Assembly (NCBI GenBank): GCA_934045905.1
Contig: OW203767.1
Location: 16,743,073-16,807,072, forward strand
Length of the DNA: 64,000 nucleotides
Direction of reading: 5' to 3'
From: Leuctra nigra
Lineage: Eukaryota > Arthropoda > Insecta > Plecoptera > Leuctridae
Within the stretch, counting starts at the first letter, position 1. Each line of letters opens with the position of its first letter. Both the position numbers and the translations under genes were made by a program. Below the pieces are notes generated by a model. It was not told the DNA's origin. It searched no databases and worked only from the letters and a program-made list of their open reading frames with translations. This document shows, piece after piece, positions 1-10,867 of this stretch.

Positions 1-314
1 TCAATTCATCTATAATTTATAATTTATAATTAATAATTATCTATAATTTAATGTCTAAAACTCAGCCTGATGCAACTTCAACTAGATACTAAGCAGTCAT
101 AGAACAAGTTCCTGTAAGAAATGTACTAATAACATTGTATACCTAAATAAGTTTACATTCTCAAAATGAATATTCAACAAAAGAAGTAAAGTTGTGAGTT
201 GTAAATTTCGATTTTGAGCAAATAAAAAAATCATTAATAATCTGTAATGTTCATAAATTCATAAGCAAACTAAGCTTTCTCTCACTTCGCTAGCCGTATG
301 TCCTAGCTTCGTAC

Positions 315-2591
315 CTGGCAGCTGTTGATATCGGTCGAGCAAGACTCGCTTGACTGCTGGCGAGGTGGTTCTTGAGCAGCTCGAGTTGAGCGTTGCACTT
401 CTGGTTCTGCACGCGCAACAGCTGGTTCTGTTCCTCCAACTCGCGCAGCTTGTTTGTCACCCACTCCTTGATCTTCGCCGCCTTCGCTTCCACTTGTTTT
501 GCGTCTTGCAAACGCAGTTGTCGCTGAACAAACAAATAAGCATATTAAACTTCATCCAAACATGGAGAAAAATAATTAGGTAAGTTACCTTCCCCAAACA
601 TCCAATGGATCAATCATCTCGAAATAATTGAGACAATCAAAATGTAAGAAATCTATAAAATAAGCAAGCCATGGCCTAATGTCTAATATATAGCTTTTGG
701 AAAGTTTCTCTGAACACAGCTGTAATAACCATGTATAAAATGTTGGACAAATATTCATCTTCTAGTAAAGATCAGGAATAGCTCTATAATACGACATTGT
801 ACCATATGTGCAAGGGTTAACATTGACAGACCTGCTACCTACTAAATATTGACCATACTACTCCTACTTTTGGTGAACAACAAATTAAGTGAAATGCTGC
901 GATGTCCCAAACGTATTAAATTCTAAAGCCTGATTTAAAAAGCTTGAATTTCCTTGATTTAAAGAAATCCCAAGACTTGCATCAGTTCTCTTTTAAGTTT
1001 TCTTGAAATCAAAGCTTGTATTCAATCACATCAAGGAAAGTTGAATCATGCATAATTATAATTGGTAATGGCTACACTTTTGGGGGTAGTTTTTACTTTA
1101 ATAAAATATAATTGTAGAAGAGTAGAGTAGCCCCGAGCCCTACTAAACCAACAAACCAGCTTGTCTGGGGGGTAACCCCTTGACAATGCAACATGACTCA
1201 TGAGAAATAGTCATAAATAATAAAATATGGGGAAAAAAGAAGTGAAATTGGAGGTATAATTTATATGGACTAGAGGTAGATATTTTAAAAGTCAATGTAT
1301 TATTACCTGCTCCTCCACTTGAGTCTCTAGCTTGTTAATGACGCACGCCGGCACCGCGTCAGCACGCTGCTCAACGACGGGGACCTGGTGGCGGTCATCT
1401 GCCCTCTCCTCCATCACACGCAACTGGAAAACCAGACAGCCATGGCGTTAGTCATGTCGGGGCTAAACCCAGACACTCATAACTCTCCCTGGACTCACAA
1501 TCTCCCCGCGACACTTGTCCACTTCACATCCACACATAAACAAACCACACTCGTCTGTCACACAGCCTCTTAATCATAGATGTTGATCAACACGATTGGT
1601 CACTGTCACACCCATACCTACCGAACTGTCAGACGTGACTGCTCATTCTGGCTAGGACCCAGCTATTGCGAAAACACGCGATTCCGTGAAAAAAATGGTT
1701 CCCCCCCAGTTCTCAGGACAAACACTATTTCGCCATGGCAACAACCAATCAAGGGTCGAGTTTAAGACCAATTAGCGGTGAATTAATTCTTCGCCGACTT
1801 GGTAACCTGACCCGTCGTGAGGCAGCTGCGTGCTATTTCCCCACATGAAGCACGCTACTTCCCCCCCGCCGCCCCTTGAGAAAGGGGGCCCCGACAAAAA
1901 TCAATGACACCCCGTCGCCGACTGTTTTACCGGCCGAGCTCACCTTGTCTTCGGCGACGTCCGCTCGATCCTCGGCGCGCGCCACTCGCACCTCCAGCTC
2001 CAACATCTGCAACATGATGCATGCGACGTGAGCCCGTGCTGGGGCTGGCGAACACCCCACGACATTCACGACACGAGAGAGGACGTGTTCGAAATGCAAA
2101 CTCACCTTCTCTTGCAACAGGTCTCTGACCTTGGCTGCTTGGCACTTGAACCTCTGCAGCTCCAGCTGCATTTCCCCGCACCGCCCCTGCCAGTCGGTGG
2201 CGTCATCGCCCAAGTCCAGGAGGCTGTGACACTCGCTGGGAGGACGATCAGGAGGATGACGGTCGGTAGGTAGGAATGTGTTCTGTACAGGAGGGAAGGT
2301 CGTCTGGAGTCTGTCAAACGACTGGGAGAGGTTGAGCGTGGCCGGCGTGGCGAGGGGGAACGACGACTGGAGGCGGTCGAAGGACTGCGACGCCGGCACC
2401 TGCTGCTGGTGGAGTCTGTCGAAGGCGAGGCCGAGGGCGGCGGTGGACTGGCTGTACGGCGGCGGCGGAGGGTTGTAGACGCGCGACCGCCGGGGCAAGG
2501 GACGCGGACTGCCGGGCGTCGAAGTGGCGTACTCCGAGAAGAGCTGCGAGAGACGCCGCGCCGGCGAGCTCACGTTCTCGGACTCCTCCAT
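315..2591 (-). CDS. PLEKHH: PLEKHH1/2 (MAX-1)-type protein, first four coding exons, 5' part only
   Basis: Coding exons in order: 2591-2106, 2006-1944, 1423-1307 and 523-315, all with GT-AG borders and consistent phase; the gene continues left of the window. The start ATG at 2591 sits in a strong Kozak context (GCCATGG). Exon 1 (162 codons) opens with a Ser/Pro-rich segment holding a PPPY motif (residues 43-46) and three FDRL repeats (residues 57, 71, 92), then DWQGRC and QAAKVRDLLQEK. Exons 2-4 are a charged coiled coil with AAKIKEWVTNKL. DWQxRC, an arginine/leucine coiled coil and AAKIKEWV are hallmarks of the N terminus of PLEKHH1/2 and nematode MAX-1. Those family members end in PH, MyTH4 and FERM domains, not visible here, and act at membrane and cytoskeleton (MAX-1 in axon guidance). 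The roughly 130-residue stretch before DWQ is longer than I recall for vertebrate proteins. Identification is by remembered similarity, fairly sure. Confidence 0.8.
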
Positions 2592-2655
2592 GGCGAGGTC
2601 GCGGGAACACTTCAACACTTCATGACGAGGTCGCTAGCGACGCAGTGGACGCGAC
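2592..2655 (-). promoter_or_regulatory. PLEKHH: 5' UTR part of the PLEKHH start exon, with a tiny upstream ORF
   Basis: A good acceptor (TTGCAG followed by GTCGCG on the minus strand) places the exon start at 2655, so the 5' UTR must continue in an exon further right. An upstream ATG at 2623-2621 opens a three-codon reading frame (ATG AAG TGT TGA) that ends before the main start and could dampen translation. Seen in sequence; the effect is inferred. Confidence 0.45.
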
Positions 2656-3318
2656 CTGCAACAGAGCGCGGCGTCAGCGTCACTCGACGTCGTCCACACC
2701 CATCGACATGACATACACCGCGGCAATGCGCATTGCACCGCCCAATAGGCGTGTAGGTCTTAATTAATGGCAGCAGTAAATAATAATTAGCATTCATCAT
2801 AATACATTAGCCCGAATAACTATGTAGAGGTACAGTCGAAAGCCAAAGTTAGACCAGAATCGCGGAAGTCAGAAGGGACCAGAGTGTAAAATCCCGAACT
2901 CGAATTCACCGAGGGGAGTTCGAATGTTTGAATTTAAATGAAACTGTTTCGGGGGATGGCGAAGGGATAAGTAGAGTTGTTCGTTAAAGAGCATAAAGTA
3001 CGAGGCAAGTTGTATTCCTGTGGGGGTCCGGGGAGGCGGCTGCGGTGCGGGGGCGTAGGGCTTGAATAGCGCAATGCAGCCCTCGGAGCCGGGCGATAAA
3101 TAACCTCGCGGCACAATGTCGTGCCAGCACATTACACGCGTCGCGACGTCGACGACGCCACCTGAGACGACTCAACGACGTCCCAGCTGCCGGCGGAGAC
3201 GAGTTACAACGTCGGGGACGCGCTCAATTATTGGAAAGACGTGAAACATCTTGTTAGGTTTAGTTTCGTGAAAACACGATCCAAGTCGCACCACATCTAC
3301 TATTTTTTATACGCCAGA
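2656..3318. other. CpG-rich upstream region of PLEKHH, no gene seen
   Basis: About 660 bases right of the PLEKHH start exon. The part from about 2980 to 3230 is GC- and CpG-rich (many cgacg and ccgg), unlike the AT-rich surroundings, and ends at the satellite array. Short open frames here have no recognisable protein. It could be a promoter or non-coding exon; no core promoter motif was identified. Confidence 0.3.
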
Positions 3319-5776
3319 TGGGTTTAATGTCGCCTGCAAATAGACTGATGTTGACGAGGAGGAACTAAGCTAATGATTGATGATGGAGAACAAGGATGTT
3401 GGGAAGAAGGCGAGCGGGAGAATTGTCCAGTTGAGTTGGGAACAATCCCGGCAAACTGACGCTGAATGGGAGAGAAGGGAACTGGGTTTAATGTCGCCTG
3501 CAAATAGACTGATGTTGACGAGGAGGAACTAAGCTAATGATTGATGATGGAGAACAAGGATGTTGGGAAGAAGGCGAGCGGGAGAATTGTCCAGTTGAGT
3601 TGGGAACAATCCCGGCAAACTGACGCTGAATGGGAGAGAAGGGAACTGGGTTTAATGTCGCCTGCAAATAGACTGATGTTGACGAGGAGGAACTAAGCTA
3701 ACGATTGATGATGGAGGAAAAGGATGTTGGGAAGAAGGCGAGCGGGAGAATTGTCCAGTTGAGTTGGGAACAATCCCGGCAAACTGACGCTGAATGGGAG
3801 AGAAGGGAACTGGGTTTAATGTCGCCTGCAAATAGACTGATGTTGACGAGGAGGAACTAAGCTAATGATTGATGATGGAGAACAAGGATGTTGGGAAGAA
3901 GGCGAGCGGGAGAATTGTCCAGTTGAGTTGGGAACAATCCCGGCAAACTGACGCTGAATGGGAGAGAAGGGAACTGGGTTTAATGTCGCCTGCAAATAGA
4001 CTGATGTTGACGAGGAGGAACTAAGCTAACGATTGATGATGGAGAAAAAGGATGTTGGGAAGAAGGCGAGCGGGAGAATTGTCCAGTTGAGTTGGGAACA
4101 ATCCCGGCAAACTGACGCTGAATGGGAGAGAAGGGAACTGGGTTTAATGTCGCCTGCAAATAGACTGATGTTGACGAGGAGGAACTAAGCTAACGATTGA
4201 TGATGGAGAAAAAGGATGTTGGGAAGAAGGCGAGCGGGAGAATTGTCCAGTTGAGTTGGGAACAATCCCGGCAAACTGACGCTGAATGGGAGAGAAGGGA
4301 ACTGGGTTTAATGTCGCCTGCAAATAGACTGATGTTGACGAGGAGGAACTAAGCTAATGATTGATGATGGAGAAAAAGGATGTTGGGAAGAAGGCGAGCG
4401 GGAGAATTGTCCAGTTGAGTTGGGAACAATCCCGGCAAACTGACGCTGAATGGGAGAGAAGGGAACTGGGTTTAATGTCGCCTGCAAATAGACTGATGTT
4501 GACGAGGAGGAACTAAGCTAATGATTGATGATGGAGAACAAGGATGTTGGGAAGAAGGCGAGCGGGAGAATTGTCCAGTTGAGTTGGGAACAATCCCGGC
4601 AAACTGACGCTGAATGGGAGAGAAGGGAACTGGGTTTAATGTCGCCTGCAAATAGACTGATGTTGACGAGGAGGAACTAAGCTAATGATTGATGATGGAG
4701 AAAAAGGATGTTGGGAAGAAGGCGAGCGGGAGAATTGTCCAGTTGAGTTGGGAACAATCCCGGCAAACTGACGCTGAATGGGAGAGAAGGGAACTGGGTT
4801 TAATGTCGCCTGCAAATAGACTGATGTTGACGAGGAGGAACTAAGCTAACGATTGATGATGGAGAAAAAGGATGTTGGGAAGAAGGCGAGCGGGAGAATG
4901 TCCAGTTGAGTTGGGAACAATCCCGGCAAACTGACGCTGAATGGGAGAGAAGGGAACTGGGTTTAATGTCGCCTGCAAATAGACTGATGTTGACGAGGAG
5001 GAACTAAGCTAACGATTGATGATGGAGAAAAAGGATGTTGGGAAGAAGGCGAGCGGGAGAATTGTCCAGTTGAGTTGGGAACAATCCCGGCAAACTGACG
5101 CTGAATGGGAGAGAAGGGAACTGGGTTTAATGTCGCCTGCAAATAGACTGATGTTGACGAGGAGGAACTAAGCTAACGATTGATGATGGAGAACAAGGAT
5201 GTTGGGAAGAAGGCGAGCGGGAGAATTGTCCAGTTGAGTTGGGAACAATCCCGGCAAACTGACGCTGAATGGGAGAGAAGGGAACTGGGTTTAATGTCGC
5301 CTGCAAATAGACTGATGTTGACGAGGAGGAACTAAGCTAACGATTGATGATGGAGAAAAAGGATGTTGGGAAGAAGGCGAGCGGGAGAATGTCCAGTTGA
5401 GTTGGGAACAATCCCGGCAAACTGACGCTGAATGGGAGAGAAGGGAACTGGGTTTAATGTCGCCTGCAAATAGACTGATGTTGACGAGGAGGAACTAAGC
5501 TAATGATTGATGATGGAGAACAAGGATGTTGGGAAGAAGGCGAGCGGGAGAATTGTCCAGTTGAGTTGGGAACAATCCCGGCAAACTGACGCTGAATGGG
5601 AGAGAAGGGAACTGGGTTTAATGTCGCCTGCAAATAGACTGATGTTGACGAGGAGGAACTAAGCTAATGATTGATGATGGAGAAAAAGGATGTTGGGAAG
5701 AAGGCGAGCGGGAGAATTGTCCAGTTGAGTTGGGAACAATCCCGGCAAACTGACGCTGAATGGGAGAGAAGGGAAC
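3319..5776. repeat. Satellite array, 15 tandem copies of a 164-bp unit
   Basis: Copies begin (at the word tgggtttaatg) at 3319, 3483, 3647, 3811, 3975, 4139, 4303, 4467, 4631, 4795, 4958, 5122, 5286, 5449 and 5613. Thirteen are 164 bp; copies 10 and 13 are 163 bp because both lost one t in gagaattgtcc. Copies differ only at a few sites, chiefly aatgattg versus aacgattg and gagaacaagg versus gagaaaaagg, which combine in mosaic fashion. The unit is not a multiple of three and has stops in the forward frames, so it is not coding. The array ends sharply at 5776. Confidence 0.97.
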
Positions 5777-5966
5777 GAAGTCTTCGTCCTCTCGAGATAA
5801 TTTCATGCGGTCACGTAGAAGTCCTAAAAGTAGCTTTTGGGCCCTTCGTTCGATCCTAAAAGTGGCCCACGATATCATCCCCAACTGAAATTGTTATTAT
5901 TTGAGTGTTATCCTGGTTTTAATTTGATGAACCGCAGCTTCAAGTGTGACAGACATGTGTCTTATG

Positions 5967-6950
5967 CAGTGGCGGCGCCAGGAAATAATCGTTGGGGGGG
6001 CAGAGCAGGGGCAAGGCAATTACTTGAGGGGGCAAAGCGAAAAGTAGGCATATTTACCAAAATCATGACCCCCCCCCTCACCACAGGGTTCAGCAAAACC
6101 ACAAAATACATTTTCACTCAAGGGCGTATCCAGGATGAAATTTCGGGGGAGGGGACATTACTAATATTTTGAAAACCACAGTGGAAGAAAGGGGTTCGGG
6201 GGCGCAGCCCCTGAAAAAATTTTGGATCAAGGTCATTCGTTTAGGTGCAATTTTGAATCGAAGTGTATAGCTATTTTGGGGAATTATAAATTACAAATTA
6301 TTCAAAAATTGGTCTAAGAGGTTTAAGAATAGTCAAATATCTTCAATGAAAACATGTAAGTCCGGGGCGATTAGCTCCGGAAAATTTTTGGAATTTTAAT
6401 TCAATTCTAGCCATTTTGGAACGTTTTTGACATGATCTGTCTATTTTATAAAGTTATTTTTTCACACATTATTTTAAATGTGCATATTTTTTTAGATAAC
6501 CCCTGATTTCGGGGTGGGGGGGGGGGGGGGCTGCGCCGCCCCCCTGAATACGCCCTTGGGTTCACTAGTATATAAAAATTATCGTTGTGCAGGTTTTATC
6601 ACGATATAAGAAAGAATCATAGAATGCTTCCTCAGGAAAACAGTATAGAAAGGCGAGGGGCATGAAATGCCACACGTGCAAAAAATTCACGTTTCTATTC
6701 TAAAACAAAAGGTGTTGGGAAAAGTAAAAGTGTCGTCCATGGTATAACCATTGGTATAACTTTATGCTTTTTAGGTTTAATCTGGATAATTATTGTAGTT
6801 GCAATTTAATTATGATTTTATATTATTTTTGCCAGGTATAGTGTGCATATATGGGAGTCGTCAAGTGGGGGGGGGGGGGCAACCGGGGGGGCAAGCCAAG
6901 TTTTTTGGGGGGCAGTTGCCCCCCCGTGCCCCCTCGTAGCGCCGCCACTG
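5967..6950. mobile_element. Non-autonomous hAT-type element, TSD GTCTTATG
   Basis: Terminal inverted repeats begin CAGTGGCGGCGC at 5967 and end GCGCCGCCACTG at 6950. A perfect 8-bp duplication GTCTTATG flanks it (5959-5966 and 6951-6958), the length typical of hAT transposition. Inside are long G or C runs but no transposase frame; a second element interrupts it at 6119-6558. It lies between the satellite and the gene-poor stretch right of PLEKHH. Confidence 0.88.
6119..6558. mobile_element. Nested non-autonomous hAT-like element inside the 5967-6950 element
   Basis: Ends CAAGGGCGTATCCAGG and CTGAATACGCCCTTG are inverted copies. Flanking octamers ttttcact (6111-6118) and ggttcact (6559-6566) match in six of eight positions, consistent with a decayed 8-bp target duplication. 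It carries G-rich words such as ggggcgcagcccc and no coding frame. Confidence 0.72.
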
Positions 6951-6958
6951 GTCTTATG

Positions 6959-7365
6959 CCTTCATAAGTTGACAGACCCAAATTTAACTAATCAGTCTGA
7001 ACATTACTCAATACTCACACTTCAAGAGTAACTAAAGCAGGGTTAATTGGGTACGACTTAATTATTACCGTTTTTCAACATTTTTCTGTTATCACCTCTT
7101 AAATAAATACTTGCGTGAGAGGGTGGAAGGGGTGGGGGAAGGTCACTCGATACATTTAATCAATCCAATCTTCATGCCAACGCAGCATGAGATTGAAAAA
7201 CAGTCCTTTTCAGAAATGGATCGCGTCCAGACATGCTTATTAGCCACCGGCACGCACGAATTGTCAAGCGAAAATTCAAATAATTTCATGCGATTGTTTA
7301 AAAGTAATCGTGCACTGGCTATTCAAAATGTTGGCATCAGCGTTTATTGATATCCACAAACTTAC
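6959..7365. other. AT-rich spacer, nothing recognised
   Basis: This stretch right of the hAT element has only short open frames without recognisable similarity. Its right edge is a possible minus-strand splice donor that ends the CpG-rich segment starting at 7366. Confidence 0.3.
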
Positions 7366-7900
7366 GAAATTCTCAATTTGAACCGAAGCCAAAGCCGTTA
7401 CGCGCGAAACAAAAAAAAGAGTTTTCGGTTGTGACAGATTCTCGAACAAGAAAGTTGCCGCCGCCGACGCCCGCCGCCGCCCCGTCAAGGCTGGCCACAT
7501 CTTTGGCAACAGTTCGTCATCGCGGACGGAGTAGGAGGTGGAGGCGGAGAAGAAGAGGAGTTGAAATAGAATGGCAATCGCACGGAGAGCCGGCTTCCTG
7601 TCTCCACACACCAGATGAGTGTTTTTATAAGAGATAAGAGCTTGAAATAACTCTGGTCGAGGCAGGCACGCATCGTGCTCACGCAGGCACGCACGCGGGA
7701 GGAAACGAGACGCCGGCGACGAGTGACGTGATGATGATGATGATTGCGGGATGAAGATTGATGCGGCGAGAGACGCGGACCAGACGAGGCATCTCGAGGT
7801 CGAATGTCGTGTCCAACATGGCACTTGACACGACTGTACTCGGGTTACATGCACGAGAAATGAACCGGCGTCATTAGACGAGCTCCATTTCAAACATTAT
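7366..7900 (-). promoter_or_regulatory. CpG-rich segment with a strong minus-strand splice donor; possible first exon/promoter of PLEKHH
   Basis: The block from about 7440 to 7830 is rich in gccgcc and cgacg words. On the minus strand it ends at 7366 in a textbook donor (TTTC then GTAAGTTTG). A 205-codon minus-strand frame (7893-7276) crosses the donor, is serine-rich and resembles no protein I know, so I read it as non-coding. As the PLEKHH start exon has an upstream acceptor, this is a candidate 5' UTR exon; the satellite and nested hAT elements would then lie in a 4.7-kb first intron. Inference only. Confidence 0.3.
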
Positions 7901-10435
7901 GGCTCCAAACTCGTGTTTTTTGTATGTGCTTTTTTCGCAGAGGTCAAAGGAAGTAACGAATCGTGTATTTTTTTCGGAAAAGATTAATTATGCACCCTAC
8001 TGTCTTGTTTGTTTACCTAGGTCCTGATATTTAGCACGATCGGTCTCTTGATTTCACCGGAAAATTGATTACAATTTCTACTTCGCTTTACTGATAGTGA
8101 TGGGACTTCTGAAAGAGAAGCCGTGGTCTAATTTACAGAACGTTAGAATCTGCATTAAAGTTTCGGGATTGATGCCCGACTTGTTGTGGCCCCGAGACAT
8201 AATGGACTGTTTTTTTGTTTTCGAACATTTCCAAATCCCATTTCAGTTATCCAGCGGCGCGGCTCTGCCACAAAGAGAAACTGTTCCCATCGATATCGAT
8301 TAATTGATAAAGGGGTGTTCAATATGGAGTGGGTCAGCTTTGTTTCGCGAGTTACGTATTTTTCACCCTCCCCTTAGCCGTCAGCTGCAGCTGAGCTTTT
8401 GTCCCCCGTGGGGTGGTTTTGATGTGATATGAACCGCCCCTTCCCCCCCAACCCCTTGCCAACTGGGAGGGACAACGTCTGATAGCACTTATCGTGTATA
8501 GTGAATGCTTGGTTGGATGTTGGAACAGCAATGATCGATCTGCTCTTTCTCTATGAAGAACAATCGAGATGCGAACGAAGGGAGACGCAATGCTATAAAA
8601 AAAACTCTCGTAAAAAGAAAAGTGAACCTGGGGAGAGATCACGCACGAGATGGAATGGCAACTCTGTCTTGAAATCTCATGGAAAGAGCGGCACAGGATT
8701 GACGTCAGGAGAGCAGTTTACCATCTCGGAGACGGGTTCGTTTACCCAAGACGATGCCGAAATAATGGAGTGCTGTCGCCTCGATCTGAATTATTACTCT
8801 CGATGCGCCGACGGTTTGTCAGCGACGGAAAGAATTCCGCGAATTACTCACATTTGAATTCTTTCACAGCCTAGAGCGGAGTTTTGTCATAAACCATCAT
8901 AATAATCCGATAAACTTTGGACATCGGTCATAGAAATCGAATTCTAAGAAGACAAGATGATATCAAGTTACATTATTGATCCTCCAAGACGTCGTTCAAT
9001 GCTCATCTACATCCTAAACTCCATAAAACCCTTCCACCGTATCGTATCGCTCTATAGCTGGAGGGCACGGACCATTTTCTTCCCCTCCTCCTCACGAAGC
9101 TCTGTAATATTCCCCCGAGGAGATCACAGCAACACGCTCGCCCCATAAGGAGGCAATTACATGACACGAGCTTATCGGGAGTGAAACTGACTTGAAGAAA
9201 GCGCCTGATTGATTCGGATACGTGACATGCATGATGGAATGTCAAGACACAATTTCTAGACTCCTCAAAACCTTCCGACGGGTTCTTGTCAAGGGGGAGA
9301 ACATTTAATTCGATTGAGTACGGATGGTATACATCTGCGGTGGGAAATCGACTCGAGTATCATCGTGTTTACGTCTTGTGCGATTTCCATAATACGATGC
9401 TACGTACAGTGGGGGTATCGATTGATTCATGCCGTGCCCGAGAGTCAAACCCAGTTCCAAGAATCACTGCAAAGTGGATCGCGTACCGTACTGCAGTGGT
9501 TCATTTATAATAATCGTTGATTGCGGAACATAGATAGACATTTGAACTTGCTCAATGATCGGTAAAAAGGAGAGATGCGAGTTCGATGCACTGCCATCCC
9601 ATTAATGGACAAGTCAACAAAACAAGTAAAAAATGCAGTTAATTGGTCAGCAGAGAGAACTGATGTGATGATACGGTCAAGAATTTCGTGGGAGATTGAC
9701 TTCCCAGACATTCATTAGTAGTAATAAAAGAAACAATAACTCTTACCAATTGGGCATTGTTTGTCCTGTCTGTCAATGCCAAGGTTCGTGTTTGGACAAA
9801 CGTCAAGTTCTCTTCTCGCAAACAGAGCACTAAAACAAGCACAATATGTCCAATACCTCGTCAAGATGAAGGCAAACTCCAATGAAACACACAGCAGATG
9901 TATTCTAGATTAGAATTAAAACACGAATTCATTTAACAACTAAAATATTTATTAATTAAAGCACATTAATTCGTAGACACATCTTCCTAACACAACTGGC
10001 AACTACTGTGCATCACGTGACCTGCTTCTCTCTCTGTCTCCGTCTAACATGGCGACCCGACCGCCGTACAGTAGTGCTCCAAGTGGCGACTTCCGAAGCT
10101 TATCTTGAAGTACCTCGTTCGTATCTCTATTGGCCCATACCACTCTCGAGAAAAGTAATAAAATAAAAAATTCATAAGTCTAGGAATGAAATGCTTTAGG
10201 GAATAGCAATGAGGCTGGCAATCTAAAACAATGATGCGGCAAATTGTCCACATCTAGACCTAAAAAAATTATACCTAAACATCAACTTACCATATAAATT
10301 GCTGGATTACCAAACTAAATTACTTTTTGTCTTTTTGAAAATACATTTTAATTTGTATTTTATAACTCTTATAAAAAAATACACAGTGAAGGAAAAGTTC
10401 AATAAAAAGAAAATCAAGTTGGTTCTTCTATAATG
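7901..10435. other. Intergenic stretch between PLEKHH and EML, no gene seen
   Basis: No exon-like sequence was recognised. A tRNA-like B box (minus-strand GGGTTTGACTC, near 9445-9455) suggests a SINE remnant around 9400-9490. The rest is moderately AT-rich with short frames lacking protein character. Confidence 0.35.
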
Positions 10436-10441
10436 TTTATT
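10436..10441 (-). terminator. EML: Candidate polyadenylation signal of EML (AATAAA)
   Basis: Plus-strand tttatt reads AATAAA on the minus strand, 427 bases after the EML stop codon. It is the signal I would assign to the 3' UTR; other AT-rich hexamers nearby could serve instead. Confidence 0.4.
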
Positions 10442-10867
10442 ACAATATATTACTATGAATTATCAACAATAAAATATTAACAAGATAGATAGGTACCTAC
10501 AACTTCACAAGTCCGGGCCGCTTCTGGACACATACTGGCATATACAAACAAAACATTCAATCTACATCTAGACCCTTATCCGGTAACTCCAGATCGGCCG
10601 GAAATTGTTTTGTCTAATTTTCAAATTATTCAATAATTTTGAAAATTAGCCCAAAACCACTTTCTCATAATTAAAAAAAAAACGATGATTGTCCCACTTC
10701 GTTTTAGCACACTTGTAAGTCTAAATTGTATACAGAGAAGTTGAAAGGTGCAAGTACGTAATGAATTGTACCTATATACTAGTCTGAAAATGACAAACAA
10801 GCTTCGTAAAATGCGTATCTTGAATTCTTCTCCTCCGTGATGGCACTTCAGTGTAGGGAAGAGATTG

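Noticed and set aside
2028..2711. Several overlapping open frames on both strands around the first PLEKHH exon
   Set aside because: They are shadow frames of a GC-rich coding exon; only the frame with DWQGRC and coiled-coil homology fits the neighbouring exons.
5618..6172. Open frames over the right end of the satellite and the adjoining hAT end
   Set aside because: They start inside the satellite monomer or run into transposon ends; the monomer length is not a multiple of three.
7276..7893. 205-codon minus-strand open frame
   Set aside because: Serine-rich, low complexity, lies over a CpG-rich block and crosses a strong splice donor; no recognisable domain. Kept only as a possible non-coding exon.
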